From positions 1 through 7,478 of the forward strand of contig JAGHTM010000102.1 in the NCBI GenBank assembly GCA_018065345.1: a stretch of DNA of 7,478 nt, in the 5' to 3' direction. The notes beneath the pieces are model-generated. The model was not told where the DNA came from, ran no database searches, and saw only the letters and a program-made list of their open reading frames with translations. How positions within the stretch are numbered: the first letter of the stretch is position 1; each line of letters begins with the position of its first letter. Shown here in pieces: positions 5,056-7,478 of this stretch. This stretch comes from Candidatus Enterousia merdequi. Lineage in GTDB: Bacteria; Pseudomonadota; Alphaproteobacteria; Rs-D84. A program made the translations under genes and the position numbers.

Positions 5056-7287
5056 ATGAACTTATTAATTGTAGAATCTCCATCAAAAGCAAAAACTATT
5101 GAAAAATATCTTGGTAATGGTTGGCGTGTGATCGCGTCTATTGGGCATGTTCGTGATTTGGTTCCAGAATCTGGAAGTGTAGATACAGAACATGATTTTA
5201 ATCCAAAATGGCAAATTATGCCGGGCAAAGAAAAACAATTAAAACTGATTATAGATGAATTAAAAAAAGCAGATAATATATATCTTGCATCCGATCCTGA
5301 CCGTGAAGGGGAAGCAATTGCTTGGCATATCAACGATATATTAAACGCAAGAAATGTATTAAAAGGTAAAAATGTATATCGTGTTGCTTTTCATGAAATT
5401 ACAAAAAATGCTATAATTGAAGCATTAAAAAATCCACGCGAAATAGACAATAATCTTGTTGATGCGTATATGGTTCGCAGAATTCTTGATTATTTAATTG
5501 GTTTCGGTATATCACCATTGCTTTGGAAAAGAAATCTTGGAAAATCTGCTGGACGCGTTCAAAGTGTTGCTGTACGACTTGTTGTTGATCGTGAAAAAGA
5601 AATAGAAAGTTTTAAACCTGTTGAATTTTGGAGTGTTACTGCAAATTGTTATTTTAATAAAATAAATTTTGATGCAAATCTTACAAAATTTGATGGTAAA
5701 AAAATAGACAAAATGACCCTGGAAAATGAATCTATGGTCAAAAAAATAGTTTCTGAAATACAAACACCAACAACTGGTAAAATATCAAATATTGAAAAAA
5801 AGAAAACTCAAAGACATGCTGCTGCACCATTTACAACATCTACACTTCAACAAGAAGCAGCACGTAAATTACATTTTTCTTCTAAACGTACAATGATGAC
5901 AGCACAGAAATTATATGAATCTGGTTTTATTACATATATGCGAACAGATGCTACTAATTTATCTGTTGAAGCAGTCAATGAAATTCGTGAATATATATCA
6001 AAAGAATATAGTGATAAGTTTTTACCAAAACAACCTAATGTTTATGTAACAAAATCTAAAAATGCACAAGAAGCACACGAAGCAATTCGTCCTACACACT
6101 TCTTAAATACAAAAGTAGATTTAAGTGGTGATGAATTAAAATTATATGATTTGATTTGGAAAAGAACTGTTGCATGCCAAATGTGTAATGCTGAATTTGA
6201 TTCTGTATCTGTTGATATAAATGTTAAAAATTCTGTATTTCATTGTGTTGGAACAACAAGAACTTTTGATGGTTTTATGAAAGTTTATATTGAAGATAAT
6301 GATGATGAAAATGAAAATAATGATACAAAATTACCAGAATTAAATATAAACGACGAAATTGAAATAAAATCTTTGAAAACAGAACAACATTTTACACAAC
6401 CACCTGCACGTTTTACAGAAGCATCTCTTGTTAAAAAACTTGAAGAACTTGGAATAGGGCGTCCATCAACGTATGCAACTATTATGTCAACTATTGTTGA
6501 TAGAAAATATGTTGAACAAGATAAACAACATCGTTTTCATCCGACAATATCTGGTTGGGTTTTAATTTCTTATTTATCTAATTACTTCAAAGATTTAGTT
6601 GATGTCAATTTTACCGCTAAAACGGAAGATACATTAGACGAAGTTTCAAATGGAATAAAAGATAAATTATCTTCATTAAAATCATTTTGGAATCCAACAA
6701 AAGAAATTATAAATTCTGTCAAAGATGTAAAAATTACAGATATTATAGATGCTATAAATAAATATATGTACGATCATTTGTTCAAAAAAAATGGTAATAA
6801 ATGTCCAAAATGTGGTGGAAATCTTGGAATAAAATTATCTAAATACGGACCTTTTATTGGCTGTGATAATTATCCAAAATGTAATTATACTATTAAATTA
6901 TCAGATAAACCTGACGATATTATTGATGATTCTAATGAAAACAAACAAAAAGAAAAAGACCTTGGTGAAGGTATAATATTCAAAATTGGAAAATTTGGAC
7001 CATATGTAACAGATGGTCAAAAAAATGCATCTGCAAAAAAATATAATTTTGATACTATTACTTTGGAAATAGCAAAAGAATTATTAAACAGCGATAAAAA
7101 GAAAATAGAACCTGTAATGATTGGAATAAATCCAAAAACTAATAAACCAATATATTATTACAGTGCTGGAAAATATGGTCCATATTTATCATCAAATAGT
7201 GTAAATGTATCTGTGAAAGAACAACCTTCTTTGGATGCCGCTATTGATTTAATAAATAATAAGAAAACAATAAAAAAGGTAAAATAA
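5056..7287 (+). CDS. topA: DNA topoisomerase I (type IA, omega protein)
   Basis: TopA relaxes negative supercoils by cutting one strand through a 5'-phosphotyrosine link, balancing gyrase in the nucleoid. The 743-residue protein has an N-terminal Toprim domain (about 1-120) with Glu7 in VESPSKAKTIEKYLG and the metal site D80-P-D82-R-E84-G-E in ASDPDREGEAIAWHI. The core (about 130-565) includes SAGRVQSVAVRLVVDREKEI (164-183), the catalytic Tyr294 with Arg296 in GFITYMRTD, and the EAHEAIRPT motif (339-347). One C4 zinc finger follows (Cys583, Cys586, Cys603, Cys609), then two C-terminal repeats marked GKFGPYV (645-651) and GKYGPYL (705-711). It is shorter than E. coli TopA (865), with a reduced tail. 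An acidic, Asn-rich stretch at 413-424 is low-complexity and probably a surface loop. The AT bias is strongest here (many AAA, AAT, ATA codons). Confidence 0.98.
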   Translation: MNLLIVESPSKAKTIEKYLGNGWRVIASIGHVRDLVPESGSVDTEHDFNPKWQIMPGKEKQLKLIIDELKKADNIYLASDPDREGEAIAWHINDILNARNVLKGKNVYRVAFHEITKNAIIEALKNPREIDNNLVDAYMVRRILDYLIGFGISPLLWKRNLGKSAGRVQSVAVRLVVDREKEIESFKPVEFWSVTANCYFNKINFDANLTKFDGKKIDKMTLENESMVKKIVSEIQTPTTGKISNIEKKKTQRHAAAPFTTSTLQQEAARKLHFSSKRTMMTAQKLYESGFITYMRTDATNLSVEAVNEIREYISKEYSDKFLPKQPNVYVTKSKNAQEAHEAIRPTHFLNTKVDLSGDELKLYDLIWKRTVACQMCNAEFDSVSVDINVKNSVFHCVGTTRTFDGFMKVYIEDNDDENENNDTKLPELNINDEIEIKSLKTEQHFTQPPARFTEASLVKKLEELGIGRPSTYATIMSTIVDRKYVEQDKQHRFHPTISGWVLISYLSNYFKDLVDVNFTAKTEDTLDEVSNGIKDKLSSLKSFWNPTKEIINSVKDVKITDIIDAINKYMYDHLFKKNGNKCPKCGGNLGIKLSKYGPFIGCDNYPKCNYTIKLSDKPDDIIDDSNENKQKEKDLGEGIIFKIGKFGPYVTDGQKNASAKKYNFDTITLEIAKELLNSDKKKIEPVMIGINPKTNKPIYYYSAGKYGPYLSSNSVNVSVKEQPSLDAAIDLINNKKTIKKVK
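7275..7279 (+). promoter_or_regulatory. Ribosome binding site for the TTG start of dnaG
   Basis: AAAGG overlaps the last topA codons, 8 nt before TTG 7288. The dnaG frame is the same as topA's, and its TAA sits immediately upstream, so no earlier start exists. No ATG or GTG occurs in the first codons that would keep the conserved N-terminus. Together these make TTG the start with good confidence. Confidence 0.7.
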
Positions 7288-7478
7288 TTGTCTAAATTTG
7301 ATAATTCTTTTACAGATGAATTAAGACAAAGATTATCTTTGGTAGATGTTATTTCACGCCGTATACCATTAAAAAAGAAAGGTCAAAATTATTGGGGTTG
7401 TTGTCCATTTCATAATGAAAAAACACCTTCATTTTCTGTAAATGAAGATAAAGGTTTTTATCATTGTTTTGGTTGTGG
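7288..7478 (+). CDS. dnaG: DNA primase, N-terminal fragment (cut by window edge)
   Basis: DnaG makes RNA primers at the replication fork with the DnaB helicase. The window holds 63 codons and two bases, covering the N-terminal CHC2 zinc-binding domain: FTDELRQRLSLVDVISRRIP, then KKKGQNYWGCCPFHNEKTP, then SFSVNEDKGFYHCFGCG. The zinc ligands are intact as CPFH and CFGC. The RNA polymerase (Toprim) and helicase-binding parts lie outside. The start is TTG, with AAAGG 8 nt upstream. It begins at the base right after the topA stop, in the same frame, so it is almost certainly cotranscribed with topA. dnaG often sits near rpoD or rpsU in bacteria; this position behind topA is less usual. Confidence 0.95.
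   Translation, partial: MSKFDNSFTDELRQRLSLVDVISRRIPLKKKGQNYWGCCPFHNEKTPSFSVNEDKGFYHCFGC

Noticed and set aside
4902..5333. Minus-strand open frame across the rodA-topA junction
   Set aside because: It is antisense to two certain genes and shows no motif or ribosome binding site.
5512..5763. Minus-strand open frame opposite topA
   Set aside because: It is an antisense reading of the topA core with a Phe/Ile/Tyr-rich composition and no domain.
1..7478. CRISPR arrays, tRNA or rRNA genes, insertion sequences and direct repeats
   Set aside because: Nothing convincing was seen. Apart from the divergent gap and the rplT-pheS gap the window is almost wholly coding, and no repeated blocks stood out on reading.

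Overview
The window is a compact, very AT-rich piece of bacterial chromosome made entirely of housekeeping genes. It reads with the standard bacterial code: no in-frame TGA occurs in any recognised gene. The organism is probably an alphaproteobacterium, judged from the mreC-mreD-mrdA-rodA order and from the look of PBP2 (a Cys/His-rich stretch near residues 337-356), MreC and L20. The strong A+T bias suggests a reduced-genome or host-associated lineage. No 16S rRNA or other firm marker is present, so the lineage is inference.

Layout. Positions 1-746 lie on the minus strand: rpmI (L35), rplT (L20), then the first 25 codons of pheS, which runs off the left edge. The rplT-pheS gap holds a strong intrinsic terminator that reads toward pheS. 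A second segment just after the rplT stop can pair with part of the terminator stem, so the gap looks like an attenuator. A 14-codon ORF overlaps the rplT stop (TAATG) and ends inside the terminator hairpin, in the same place as pheM in E. coli. Positions 747-872 form a divergent control region with a 14-bp perfect palindrome and weak promoter-like boxes. Positions 873-7478 lie on the plus strand: mreC, mreD, mrdA (PBP2), rodA, topA and the start of dnaG. They are packed with 4-, 14- and 1-nt overlaps, a 2-nt gap and finally no gap at all, so they look like one transcription unit.

How the genes work together. MreC and MreD are membrane parts of the elongasome, RodA is the glycan polymerase, and PBP2 is its partner transpeptidase; together they build side-wall peptidoglycan. 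TopA (type IA topoisomerase) relaxes negative supercoils and DnaG makes replication primers. Their position behind the cell-shape genes would couple wall elongation to chromosome maintenance at the level of transcription. mreB, usually upstream of mreC, is not here; the ribosomal operon diverges instead.

I do not see a new defence, mobile or biosynthetic system. The parts most worth a second look are the rplT-pheS attenuator-like element, the divergent control region with a possibly leaderless mreC, and the zero-gap, same-frame topA-dnaG junction with a TTG start.
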